Below, piece after piece: positions 52,756-60,664 of a stretch of 64,000 nucleotides of DNA; the first letter of the stretch is position 1, and each line of letters opens with the position of its first letter. Under the pieces are notes generated by a model, which ran no database searches, was not told the origin of the DNA, and saw only the letters and a list, made by a program, of their open reading frames with translations. Source of the stretch: Tangfeifania diversioriginum (lineage in GTDB: Bacteria; Bacteroidota; Bacteroidia; Bacteroidales; Prolixibacteraceae); the NCBI GenBank assembly GCA_945873105.1, contig CAMCBW010000032.1, positions 1-64,000 of the forward strand, in the 5' to 3' direction. A program made the translations under genes and the position numbers.

Positions 52756-53841
52756 ATGACCATTTTCAAAAAAGAGATTCCCTTCAATGATTTGCCATTG
52801 CTTCCTCCAAAAGTAGAATTGGAAACAAAACAAGTCCTACTCAAAACAATTTCTGCAAGCAGGGCATTGGCTCAACTAAACGGAGCACTGATAAATCTCC
52901 CAAATCCAAGGTTATTCCTTGACACAATCCATTTGCAGGAGGCCAAGGCAAGCTCGGAAATTGAAAATATCATCACTACCAATGATGACTTATACAAATC
53001 TGTGGTTGCAGAAAAAAGGTTTGAGAATCCGGCAACGAAAGAAGTATTAAGTTACAAGGAAGCACTTTGGGCTGGACTTGAAAGATTAGAGTCAAGACCT
53101 TTTATAACAACGAACCTTTGCGTAGAAATAGTCCAATGCATCAAACAGAATTCTGCTGGTATCAGGGTTACTCCAGGGACGACACTAGCGAATAACCAGG
53201 GTGAAATCATCTATACACCACCTTCCGGTGAAAACATCATTCGGGAAAAACTTGCCAACCTTGAAAAATTCATTAATCAAGATGACACATTGGACCCATT
53301 GATAAAAATGGCTTTAATGCATTATCAATTTGAAGCGATTCATCCATTTGCAGATGGTAATGGCAGGACCGGAAGGATTCTTCTGCTTTTGTATCTGAAA
53401 ATGGAAAGATTGTTGGATATTCCTGCTATTTACCTCAGTGAATATATCATCAAAAATAAAATTGAGTATTATAAGAAACTAAGGAATGTAACAGAAAAAC
53501 AGGATTGGGAGAGCTATATCCTTTACATGCTTGATATGATTGAAAAGACAGCACAGAAAGGTTTGGTCAGGTTAGAGAAAGTGATGTCCTTAATGGAAAA
53601 AATGGCAGAAGAGATCAAAACGGTACTCCCAAAAGCATATTCCAAAGATTTACTGGAAATCATCTTCAAGCTTCCTTACACCAAACGTCAATTTCTGATT
53701 GATGCCGGATTAGGAACCCCCAAAACTGTTGGCAATTATCTTATTTCTTTAGAGGAGAAGGGATTCCTGAAATCTGTCAGATTAGGGAAAGAGAAATTGT
53801 ATTTGAATCACCAACTAATGGAATTATTGGAAGGCGATTAA
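52756..53841 (+). CDS. Fic family protein with N-terminal inhibitory helix and C-terminal winged helix
   Basis: The 361-residue protein has a Fic_N-type N-terminal domain with the inhibitory motif SSEIEN (Ser66-x3-Glu70-Asn71, the [S/T]xxxE[G/N] signature of self-inhibited class II Fic proteins), the catalytic Fic motif HPFADGNGRTGR (residues 196-207, His196 complete), a flap segment NNQGEIIYTPPSGE, and a C-terminal winged-helix region (about 300-355; TKRQFLIDAGLGTPKTVGNYL). Fic enzymes transfer AMP from ATP to protein Ser/Thr/Tyr. Self-inhibition means no separate antitoxin is required, and none is seen. It is the only intact gene of the ssrA island and is preceded by repeated operator-like sites. 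Confidence 0.9.
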   Translation: MTIFKKEIPFNDLPLLPPKVELETKQVLLKTISASRALAQLNGALINLPNPRLFLDTIHLQEAKASSEIENIITTNDDLYKSVVAEKRFENPATKEVLSYKEALWAGLERLESRPFITTNLCVEIVQCIKQNSAGIRVTPGTTLANNQGEIIYTPPSGENIIREKLANLEKFINQDDTLDPLIKMALMHYQFEAIHPFADGNGRTGRILLLLYLKMERLLDIPAIYLSEYIIKNKIEYYKKLRNVTEKQDWESYILYMLDMIEKTAQKGLVRLEKVMSLMEKMAEEIKTVLPKAYSKDLLEIIFKLPYTKRQFLIDAGLGTPKTVGNYLISLEEKGFLKSVRLGKEKLYLNHQLMELLEGD

Positions 53842-53997
53842 TGAAGGAAATTGAATGATTTTTTTATTACTTTAACAGTGCAAATGGAAGCAATCTGATA
53901 CTCAAAATGTTATATTTTGAGGTGGCAATTCGGGAATTTGAAGAAATTTTGAAAATGTAAATAGCTGACAATTAATCGGATAACCGTAAGGTTCCGT
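53842..53997. other. Right end of the island, no gene seen
   Basis: AT-rich sequence between the fic stop and attR without recognisable genes, promoter or terminator. The 180 bp from attR to the M16 gene end hold two terminators and no gene. Confidence 0.6.
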
Positions 53998-54044
53998 TCC
54001 CCTCAGCTCCACTTTTTCAAAAAGCAAGTCAAAGCAAACCCCCG
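53998..54044 (+). repeat. attR: second copy of the 47-bp ssrA-end repeat
   Basis: Identical to 52129-52175. The bases before it (GGTTCCG) differ from the tmRNA T-arm, so this copy is not part of a functional RNA gene. Confidence 0.85.
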
Positions 54045-54074
54045 GTAAATTTATTTTGCCGGGGTTTGCTTTTT
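54031..54074 (+). terminator. Ancestral ssrA terminator displaced to the right junction
   Basis: AAAGCAAACCCC(C)GG (54031-54045) pairs with CCGGGGTTTGCTTT (54059-54072), a 14-bp stem with one bulged C, followed by T residues. Its left arm lies in the attR repeat and its right arm in chromosomal sequence outside the island. Confidence 0.75.
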
Positions 54075-54171
54075 AAGGTAAACAATGGTTCAGAATCTGT
54101 GAAAAAGAGATATAAGTGGTGAAAAACAGTTATTTTACAAGCATCTTTGTGAAATACAGGTATTGAAATAA

Positions 54172-54203
54172 AAAAAATACCTGATCGAAACCAGGTATTT
54201 TTT
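54172..54203 (-). terminator. Rho-independent terminator of the M16 peptidase gene
   Basis: A 12-bp perfect stem AAAAAATACCTG/CAGGTATTTTTT with an 8-nt loop lies 23 bp after the stop on the minus strand. The flanking A/T runs make it potentially bidirectional. Confidence 0.85.
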
Positions 54204-54225
54204 GATTTCAGTTCCAGTAAGTAGC

Positions 54226-57039
54226 TTATTTTTTTGCTGGCAGAAAGATTACATCCACCACATCGGCAGTTTTAAAGAATCCTGCAGCAAACTTTTTCAC
54301 ATCAGCTACCGTGACACTCGCCAGTATTTTTTCGAAATTTTCAGGTGCATCAGAATTGATGTTGTTCTGGTAAAAATCGGCCAGGGTACCCATCCAGTAA
54401 CTGTTGTGCAATTTACTCTGTTCGCGGTCCTTCAACATGTTTTTTACCACCTTGTCAAGGTCTTCCGCAGTTGGGCCATTCGCAACAACCTTGTCAATTT
54501 CGCGGTAGAGTATCGATTTCAGATGGGCTGAACGTTCAGGTTCCGCATCAAACATCAACTCCAGGCTTTTCTCCGCCTTGGGGTAATGTACCTTGCTGGA
54601 AGATACACTCACTCCGTAGGTGCCACCCTCCTTTTCGCGGATCTCCTCCGTATAACGCAATCTAAGTATGCCATTGAGAATATCCATGGTCAAATTGGAT
54701 TTCGCATTGTAAGCATCCTCCTTTTTGTAATTGACAATGACAGTCGCCTTGTTGACCTGCATGGGGATAGAAATCTCACGGGTCGTCTTTCCTTTTGGTC
54801 CCAGCATGTTGTTGTCTACCCATTTCTCGGTACGCGGTTTATCTGTCAGTGAACCGATGTACTTCTCTACCAAAGGCTTCACCTTTTCTTCCTCCAGATT
54901 TCCTACAATGAAGAAGGTGAAATCCCCTGCGTCCGTTATCCGGTCACGGTAAATCTTTTCCATCTGTTCGAGCGAGAGTTCGTTGATCAGTGCCGGAGTC
55001 ATCAGCTTGGTCCTTGGATGATTGCAAGTCAATATGAGCGTCAGGGAGTCACCCATTACCTTTTGCGGATTGTTGGACAAGTTGGCTACCATGCCGGCAT
55101 AGCGTCCCTTCAGTGCTTCGTAGGCCTCCTTGTCGAACCTTGGTTTTTCAAACTGCAAATAAAGCAGTTGCATCATGGTTTCAAAATCTTTTGGGGCTGC
55201 AGATCCTGAAAAGGATTCATTCAGCTTGGTAAGGCCAACCCCAAGGTTGACAGTCTTGCCTGTCAACATCTTCTTCAGGGTGGTAGCATCGAATTCACCA
55301 ACACCAAACATCCCCATGAATTGCGGCATCATCATCCCGGAAGCCAGTTGGTCGACGGTCAAGAGGGAATTTCCACCCGGACTGATGGCCCGAATCATGA
55401 CATTGTCTTTTTCATAATCCGCCAGGCGGTATACGACTTTGACATTGTTGGCTAGAGTCCATTCCACTGCCTTGAACTGAGGCAGAGGTGTCGTTTTGAC
55501 AATTTTTGATCCTTTCAGCTCCTTGTCAATCAAGCTGGAACTAACCTTGGTGTCTTCGTAGGGTTTAATATCCGAATTTTCAACCTCTTTCAGGATGGCA
55601 AGTGCCTCTGGTTCTGACAATAATTTTGCATTCTCCTTGTCAGGTCCCATCACGATGATCACCCTGTTTTCGGGAACGATATATTTTTTAGCCTTCGCTG
55701 AAAGCTCTTCAACGGTAATGGTTGGTACCAGTTTCTGAACGGCAGCCCAGTCGAAATCGATGGAGGTGAGTGGTTCGTTGGTCAAATAGTGACTCTGAAT
55801 ATCACCCACATAGTCATCGTTGCGAATCTTGTCGCGCTGTTTCCAGCGACTTTCAATCCGGTTCAGCATATTGGATTTAGCACGTTCCACCTCTCCCGGG
55901 GTAAATCCAAAGCGTTTAACCCGTTCCGCTTCCGTATAGATGGCCCTTAAGGCTACATCTTCCTGGTCAGGCTTGGCTGACGTGGAAATTGACATGGCAT
56001 TGTATCCCCTCACAAATCCGCCAAAACCGACACTTCCGCTCACAAATGGAGGGACTCCTTTTTGAAGCATTTCAGCAATCCTGTCACCCATCATGCTGTT
56101 AAATAATTGGTTGGCATATTGGTCGCGGTAGTAGGCCATCTCTTTTTCCGCTGGTTTTGGTGCCTCATGCTTGATGTAGATATTGACTGAATACTGTGAA
56201 GATTCCTTGTCTTTTATCTGCACGAAGTAGGTTTCTTTGTGGTAGGGTACAAGGTGCTCACCCCGGGGTTTTGCATTTTCCACAGCAGGAATAGTGGCAT
56301 ATTTCGCCTGGATTGATTTTTCTACTTCATCAACATTGATGTCTCCAACCACGGCAATACATTGTAGATCTGTGCGGTACCAATCATGGTAGAATTTACG
56401 CAGGGTATCGTACTTGAAGTGTTTGATGATGGCAGAATCGCCGATCACATCACGAACAGCGTACTTTGAATCTTTAAACAGTACCGGAAACATAGCGCGC
56501 TGCATCCGGAATTGTGCATTGCGGCGGGTTCTCCACTCCTCCGTGATGACTCCCCGTTCGGAATCAATCTCCTTCTCTGTGAGCAAGAGGTAGTGTGACC
56601 AGTCATGCAAAACCAATAAGCAGGTATCCACCAGTCCAGGGTGGGTAACCGGCACATCGCTCAGGTTGTAGACAGTCTCGCTGAAGGAGGTATAGGCATT
56701 GATGTTTTTGCCAAACGCAACTCCATGCTTCTCAAGGGTATTGATAATTCCCTTGTCCGGAAAGTTTTTGGTTCCGTTGAACGCCATGTGCTCAAGGAAG
56801 TGGGCAAGACCATTCTGGCTATCCTCTTCCAGCAATGCACCAACATTCTGAATGATGTAAAAACTGGCCCGCTCCTTGGGCTCTTCGTTGTGCTTGATGT
56901 AGTAGGTCATCCCATTCGGCAATTTGCCGATGCGAAAGGAGGGATCTGGTGCAATGGGCTGTGCCTGAGAGGTAAAAGAACCTGCAATCAACAACAGCGC
57001 AAGTGAACAAAAAACCAAAAAGTAATTTTCTTTTCTCAT
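54226..57039 (-). CDS. Exported M16 family zinc metallopeptidase (two-half, pitrilysin/PqqL-like)
   Basis: The 937-residue protein has a signal peptide (MRKENYFLVFCSLALLLIAG, cleavage near SQAQ) and two M16 halves. The N-terminal half holds the inverted zinc motif HxxEH (HFLEHMAFNGTKNFP), the IGKLPNGMTYYIKHNEEP entry strand and a downstream SERGVITEEW Glu segment. The C-terminal half (TADVVDVIFLP at the end, RLRYTEEIREKEGGTYGV) lacks the zinc motif, as usual. It is probably periplasmic and cleaves peptides. ATG 57039 is preferred to 57069 because it starts the signal peptide. A possible minus-strand promoter lies at 57091-57123. Confidence 0.93.
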   Translation of the reverse strand: MRKENYFLVFCSLALLLIAGSFTSQAQPIAPDPSFRIGKLPNGMTYYIKHNEEPKERASFYIIQNVGALLEEDSQNGLAHFLEHMAFNGTKNFPDKGIINTLEKHGVAFGKNINAYTSFSETVYNLSDVPVTHPGLVDTCLLVLHDWSHYLLLTEKEIDSERGVITEEWRTRRNAQFRMQRAMFPVLFKDSKYAVRDVIGDSAIIKHFKYDTLRKFYHDWYRTDLQCIAVVGDINVDEVEKSIQAKYATIPAVENAKPRGEHLVPYHKETYFVQIKDKESSQYSVNIYIKHEAPKPAEKEMAYYRDQYANQLFNSMMGDRIAEMLQKGVPPFVSGSVGFGGFVRGYNAMSISTSAKPDQEDVALRAIYTEAERVKRFGFTPGEVERAKSNMLNRIESRWKQRDKIRNDDYVGDIQSHYLTNEPLTSIDFDWAAVQKLVPTITVEELSAKAKKYIVPENRVIIVMGPDKENAKLLSEPEALAILKEVENSDIKPYEDTKVSSSLIDKELKGSKIVKTTPLPQFKAVEWTLANNVKVVYRLADYEKDNVMIRAISPGGNSLLTVDQLASGMMMPQFMGMFGVGEFDATTLKKMLTGKTVNLGVGLTKLNESFSGSAAPKDFETMMQLLYLQFEKPRFDKEAYEALKGRYAGMVANLSNNPQKVMGDSLTLILTCNHPRTKLMTPALINELSLEQMEKIYRDRITDAGDFTFFIVGNLEEEKVKPLVEKYIGSLTDKPRTEKWVDNNMLGPKGKTTREISIPMQVNKATVIVNYKKEDAYNAKSNLTMDILNGILRLRYTEEIREKEGGTYGVSVSSSKVHYPKAEKSLELMFDAEPERSAHLKSILYREIDKVVANGPTAEDLDKVVKNMLKDREQSKLHNSYWMGTLADFYQNNINSDAPENFEKILASVTVADVKKFAAGFFKTADVVDVIFLPAKK

Positions 57040-57479
57040 TTTAGAATAATTTATTTCAACGATCGGCATTTAGGAACCTATTTTTCAGAACAAATTTAAA
57101 CTTTAATACCCCCTGTTTTCAAGTGTAAATTCCTTATAAGTCTTTAAAAAATAAAATTCATTACAGTTCTCAGGGATCTATCTCATGGGTATATGATATA
57201 ATTTTTAACGGTCGCATGCAATCTAAGATCAACGAAGCCAATAGCCAGCTATTCATTTGCGGTTGATGTGAATATTTGTTCATGGCTATTTCATTTCACT
57301 GAAAAGAGGTTAGGTTTTCATCATTCCTTCGGTCCTGTAGCAGCGTAGCTGTTCTTTTTTTAATGGTTGGTACGTATTTCCATGCAAAGGTTACCCTTTT
57401 GAAAGAAAGAATTCGGTTTGGCAGGAAATTTTTTGTTATTTCCCGAAGTTACGGTCCTTGAATCAGTAGTCAAATCTGT
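57040..57479. other. M16-cas6 intergenic region
   Basis: A 440-bp gap between two minus-strand genes. It holds a possible M16 promoter: CAAATTTA (57091-57098, TAnnTTTG on the minus strand) with a weak CAAG (57120-57123, CTTG) 21 bp away. No CRISPR repeats, RNA gene or open frame of note were found. Confidence 0.5.
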
Positions 57480-58250
57480 TTACAGAATCTCACAACACCC
57501 AAATCCCAAATGATTCTTCTCTCCAAATCCGAGATAATACCCGGCTCTCAGCAATTGCGGATCTGCCTGCAATCTGAAGCGCAACTGGTAGCCAATCAGC
57601 TTGTTTTGGCCCGGATTGCCGGATTGAAGTGTGATTCCTTTCTGTGTCACCGGAGACCTGAGTTTGAATTTTCCAGCCAACGGATCGTGGGGGTGGTCGA
57701 AACCATTCACCATTTTGAATTTTTTGTGCAGATCGCTGTAAAAAACAGTACTGTAGCCGGGTGTCTCTGGAGAGAGAAACAACTCATTCTTTCGACCCTG
57801 CATCTTCATGGCAAGGTGGAGCGGGGAGAGTGTTTTGAAAGTCATCTTATCGGTAAAAACGGGTTCAGGTAGCAGCTCTATGTTTTCGACGGCAATAGAG
57901 ACCTGCGAGATACGGTCTCCCAGGATAAAGCGGGTATCCCCGAAGTTCTCCTTGACCAGGGGTATCATCCCTTCATCCGGAAGGGTGGAAAACAACAGGC
58001 CGATTTTTTCACTTTGGATAGAGAGTCTGTCACCTTCAATCTTCCGGTCAGGAACCATAAGGTTTGAAAAGACAAAGTTTCGGAATGGCTTGTCCGGGGA
58101 GAGCAATCCGGCTGAGACCAGGTAATTGGAAAGTTTGCCCTCCGGACGGTTGACCATGCGGTAAAACCAGGCACCCAACTCATACTGGTAATTCACTGGC
58201 AAAATATTGCGGAGTGGATCGACCAGTTTAAGGGTAAGTTTGTAGCGCAT
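57480..58250 (-). CDS. cas6: Stand-alone Cas6 family CRISPR RNA endonuclease, catalytic His missing
   Basis: This 256-residue protein has two RAMP/ferredoxin-like halves and the diagnostic Gly-rich C-terminus GYYLGFGEKNHLGFGCCEIL, close to Pyrococcus furiosus Cas6 (VGYEVGFGEKNSLGFG). The N-terminus also aligns (NYQYELGAWFYRMV with NHQYYLQGLIYNAI), keeping the catalytic Tyr (Tyr30), but the catalytic His position (TYLHEV in P. furiosus) reads NYLVSAG, with Val45. Cas6 cuts pre-crRNA within repeats in type I and III systems. No array or other cas gene is within 5 kb on either side. Its neighbours are unrelated housekeeping genes. The alignment is by eye; family assignment is strong, loss of activity is inference. 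Confidence 0.88.
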   Translation of the reverse strand: MRYKLTLKLVDPLRNILPVNYQYELGAWFYRMVNRPEGKLSNYLVSAGLLSPDKPFRNFVFSNLMVPDRKIEGDRLSIQSEKIGLLFSTLPDEGMIPLVKENFGDTRFILGDRISQVSIAVENIELLPEPVFTDKMTFKTLSPLHLAMKMQGRKNELFLSPETPGYSTVFYSDLHKKFKMVNGFDHPHDPLAGKFKLRSPVTQKGITLQSGNPGQNKLIGYQLRFRLQADPQLLRAGYYLGFGEKNHLGFGCCEIL

Positions 58251-58309
58251 CTTTCTATGTTAATAAATTGCTAAAGGTAGGAAAGATTGGCCAATTGATG
58301 TAAGTATTT

Positions 58310-58439
58310 TCGATTTTGGATTTTCGATTTTGGAACCCGCTCAATCTCGAATGCTGGCTAAAATAGGCTATTACCTTATACAAATTTGGTTGGGCATACA
58401 AATCTATAAGGTTCACATTCCAAAATCCAAAATCGAAAA
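58310..58439. repeat. Inverted TTTTCGATTTTGGA-type short repeats
   Basis: Two copies of TTTTCGATTTTGGA words (58311-58335) face complementary TCCAAAATCCAAAATCGAAA words (58420-58438) in the 189-bp gap between cas6 and fabD. The right arm abuts the fabD stop codon. They could form a long-range hairpin. They are too short and not spaced like a CRISPR. Confidence 0.65.
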
Positions 58440-59330
58440 TTAATTCTGGAAAGTACTGACCCCGTTGGTAGCCACGGCTCTGTCCACCTTCTTGATCATT
58501 CCCTGCAAAGCACTGCCGGGTCCCACCTCCGTGAAGTTGTCGGCTCCATCGGCAAGCATGTTGACGACGGTTTGGGTCCAGCGGACCGGCGCTGTCAATT
58601 GGGCAATAAGATTGGCTTTTATTGCTTCAGGATCAGTAACTGAAGCTGCAGTAACATTTTGGTAAATGGGGCAAATGGGTGCCTTGAAAGCTGTGGCATT
58701 GATGGCTTCCGCCAGTTCGGTTCGGGCAGGTTCCATCAGGGGAGAGTGGAATGCACCTCCAACGTTGAGCCTGAGTGCCCGTTTGGCCCCAAGTTCAGTG
58801 AGGCGGACGCAGGCCTTGTCGACTCCTTCGATCGAACCGGAGATCACCAGCTGACCCGGGCAGTTGTAATTGGCGGGTACGACCACCTCTTCTATTTCTG
58901 CACAGACCTGTTCGACAACGGCATCCTCCACACCCAGGATGGCCGCCATGGTGGAAGGAGCGACTTCGCAAGCCTTCTGCATGGCCATTGCTCTCTTTGA
59001 GACCAACAGCAACCCGTCTTCAAACGAGAGTGCGTTGGCAGCTACCAAAGCGGAGAATTCTCCGAGGGAGTGTCCGGCAACCATTTCAGGCTGGAATGCT
59101 TCCCCCATGGTTTTGGCCAGCAAAACGGAGTGAAGGAAGATCGCCGGTTGGGTAACTCGGGTCTGTTTTAGTTCTTCATCGGTTCCTGCGAACATGATGT
59201 CAGTAATGTTGAAGCCCAGGATCTCGTTGGCTTTTTCAAATAGCTCTTTGGCAGCCGGGGAGTTGTCGTAAAGATCTTTCCCCATTCCTACAAACTGGGC
59301 ACCCTGTCCCGGGAATACATATGCTTTCAT
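58440..59330 (-). CDS. fabD: Malonyl-CoA:ACP transacylase
   Basis: The 296-residue enzyme has the start MKAYVFPGQGAQFVGMGKDL, the nucleophile Ser88 in AGHSLGEFSAL, the substrate Arg and the catalytic His in GGAFHSPLMEPA, and the closing FTEVGPGSALQGMIKK. It loads malonyl groups onto acyl carrier protein for fatty acid synthesis. It is monocistronic here, without other fab genes near. A TAnnTTTG-type -10 element lies upstream on the minus strand (CAAAGATA, 59446-59453). Confidence 0.95.
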   Translation of the reverse strand: MKAYVFPGQGAQFVGMGKDLYDNSPAAKELFEKANEILGFNITDIMFAGTDEELKQTRVTQPAIFLHSVLLAKTMGEAFQPEMVAGHSLGEFSALVAANALSFEDGLLLVSKRAMAMQKACEVAPSTMAAILGVEDAVVEQVCAEIEEVVVPANYNCPGQLVISGSIEGVDKACVRLTELGAKRALRLNVGGAFHSPLMEPARTELAEAINATAFKAPICPIYQNVTAASVTDPEAIKANLIAQLTAPVRWTQTVVNMLADGADNFTEVGPGSALQGMIKKVDRAVATNGVSTFQN

Positions 59331-59672
59331 CCGAATATAATTTGTTTTTTAATTGTCGGATGGAACTCGCATATGAGATATTCATCCTTGTAAGTGTTCA
59401 ACGAACATGCTCGTTTCATAATAAAAAAAATTCAAATTCAGGGTGCAAAGATAAGAATCTCCTGAATTGTTCATAGTTGATTGAGCTATTTCAAAATATT
59501 GCTCCTTCCATCCGAAATGGGATTTACCTATTTTTTGAGCAGACTACCACAGACGGCTCTGTGTGTTGCATCTGTTTTCTACAATTATACCGCCACTACG
59601 TGGCTGGATTTGAGGAGATGCAAAATCGAAGCCATAAAAAATAAAGGTTCAACAAAAAAATAAATTTAAAGG

Positions 59673-59692
59673 AGACGTTGCATGCAACGTCT
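59673..59692. repeat. 20-bp perfect palindrome AGACGTTGCATGCAACGTCT
   Basis: A fully self-complementary 20-mer in the fabD-folE gap. From memory, near-identical palindromes occur as dispersed intergenic repeats in other bacteria including cyanobacteria; this could not be checked here. Confidence 0.7.
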
Positions 59693-59707
59693 GTACTGGC
59701 TCATTTC

Positions 59708-59819
59708 CCACCTTCTCCTCGTCTCTCAGTCCCTTAGTCCCTCAGTCATTCTTCCGTCTTCCCCTCGTCCCTCAGTCATTCCAGTCCCTCCGTCATTTAT
59801 CCGTCGTCCGCTCGTCCTT
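59708..59819. repeat. CTCAGTCC/CCTCGTCC short-period repeat tract
   Basis: About 110 bp of 8-bp pyrimidine-rich words (CTCAGTCC, CTTAGTCC, CTCGTCCC, CTCCGTCA) reach the stop codon of folE. Same vocabulary as 17700-17785 and 24201-24293. Confidence 0.8.
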
Positions 59820-59820
59820 C

Positions 59821-60447
59821 CTACGACAGTTTCGAGCTGATCAACCTTATGAACTCCTCCCGGGTTGCCACCTTTTCGAAGGCCCCCGTAAAATCGGAAG
59901 TGGTGGTAACGGAGTTTTGCTTCTCGATTCCCCGCATGCACATGCACATGTGTTTGGCTTCAATGACCACCGCTACCCCCAGTGGTGATAGGGTATGCTG
60001 AATGCACTCCTTGATTTGCAGGGTGAGTCGCTCCTGAACCTGCAGCCGTCGCGAGTAGGCTTCCACCACCCTGGCAATCTTGCTCAACCCGGTGATGTAA
60101 CCGTTCGGAATATAGGCGACATGGGCTTTGCCGAAAAATGGTAGCATGTGGTGTTCACAGAGGGAGTAAATCTCAATGTCCTTGACGATTACCATCTGGC
60201 GATAATCCTCCTTGAACATGGCCGAACGCAGGATCTCTTCAGGATCCATGCTGTATCCCTGGGTCATGAACTGCATTGCCTTGGCAATTCTAAGTGGCGA
60301 CTTGTCCAGCCCTTCACGGGTTGGATCTTCCCCAATCAGCTCCAGTATCTGTCGGTAATGGTCGGCCATTTTGGTAACCGTCTCCTTGGGATAGTGCTCT
60401 ATTTTCTGGTAGCCGTCTGCTTTTTTTCTGTGTAATGAGAATTGCAT
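59821..60447 (-). CDS. folE: GTP cyclohydrolase I
   Basis: The 208-residue protein has the zinc and active-site motifs [20 protein letters not shown] (Cys, His-His), [23 protein letters not shown] and the second zinc ligand in [14 protein letters not shown]. It turns GTP into 7,8-dihydroneopterin triphosphate, the first step of folate (and possibly pterin/queuosine) synthesis. The N-terminal about 25 residues are variable. It is divergent from mqnB over 217 bp. Confidence 0.96.
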   Translation of the reverse strand: MQFSLHRKKADGYQKIEHYPKETVTKMADHYRQILELIGEDPTREGLDKSPLRIAKAMQFMTQGYSMDPEEILRSAMFKEDYRQMVIVKDIEIYSLCEHHMLPFFGKAHVAYIPNGYITGLSKIARVVEAYSRRLQVQERLTLQIKECIQHTLSPLGVAVVIEAKHMCMCMRGIEKQNSVTTTSDFTGAFEKVATREEFIRLISSKLS

Positions 60448-60664
60448 ACAATACTTTTTTAGCGTTTCCGTTTCTAAAAGCCAAATCTTCAGCAGGGTTA
60501 GTTCTCAGAAAGGTTTTATGTTTTTTTTAATTAAACTTGATACAAATAAACAACTTTTATTAACTTTTTTCGCCAAAACAAGTATGAATGTTAGTTGGCT
60601 GTTCAAATTAGAGTTTGGAAATTTTACATTTGCACCGCTAAATTTATTAGACCTGTTTTGCCGA

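Larger units (their letters stand above)
52129..54044 (+). mobile_element. Remnant integrative mini-island in ssrA carrying a Fic gene
   Basis: Two perfect 47-bp direct repeats, 1,869 bp apart, bound a segment with a truncated tyrosine-integrase arm domain next to attL and a complete Fic-family gene. The left copy completes the functional tmRNA; the right copy is an isolated fragment of its 3' end. Without an intact integrase it cannot excise by itself. It may be the decayed end of a larger element after internal deletion. Confidence 0.8.
59331..59820. other. fabD-folE intergenic region
   Basis: A 490-bp gap with the fabD -10 element (59446-59453), a 20-bp perfect palindrome (59673-59692) and a short-period repeat tract up to the folE stop. 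A 60-codon open frame at 59481-59663 has no family resemblance and is not called. Confidence 0.55.

Noticed and set aside
53991-54019. Second tmRNA or tRNA fragment gene at attR
   Set aside because: Only the last 14 nt of the tmRNA are duplicated; no partner stem exists, so it is an integration scar.
57040-58440. CRISPR array expected next to cas6
   Set aside because: Both flanking gaps were read; only short AT-rich words (58310-58439) are present, without repeat-spacer structure.
59481-59663. 60-codon frame in the fabD-folE gap
   Set aside because: No homology, no promoter or ribosome-binding support.
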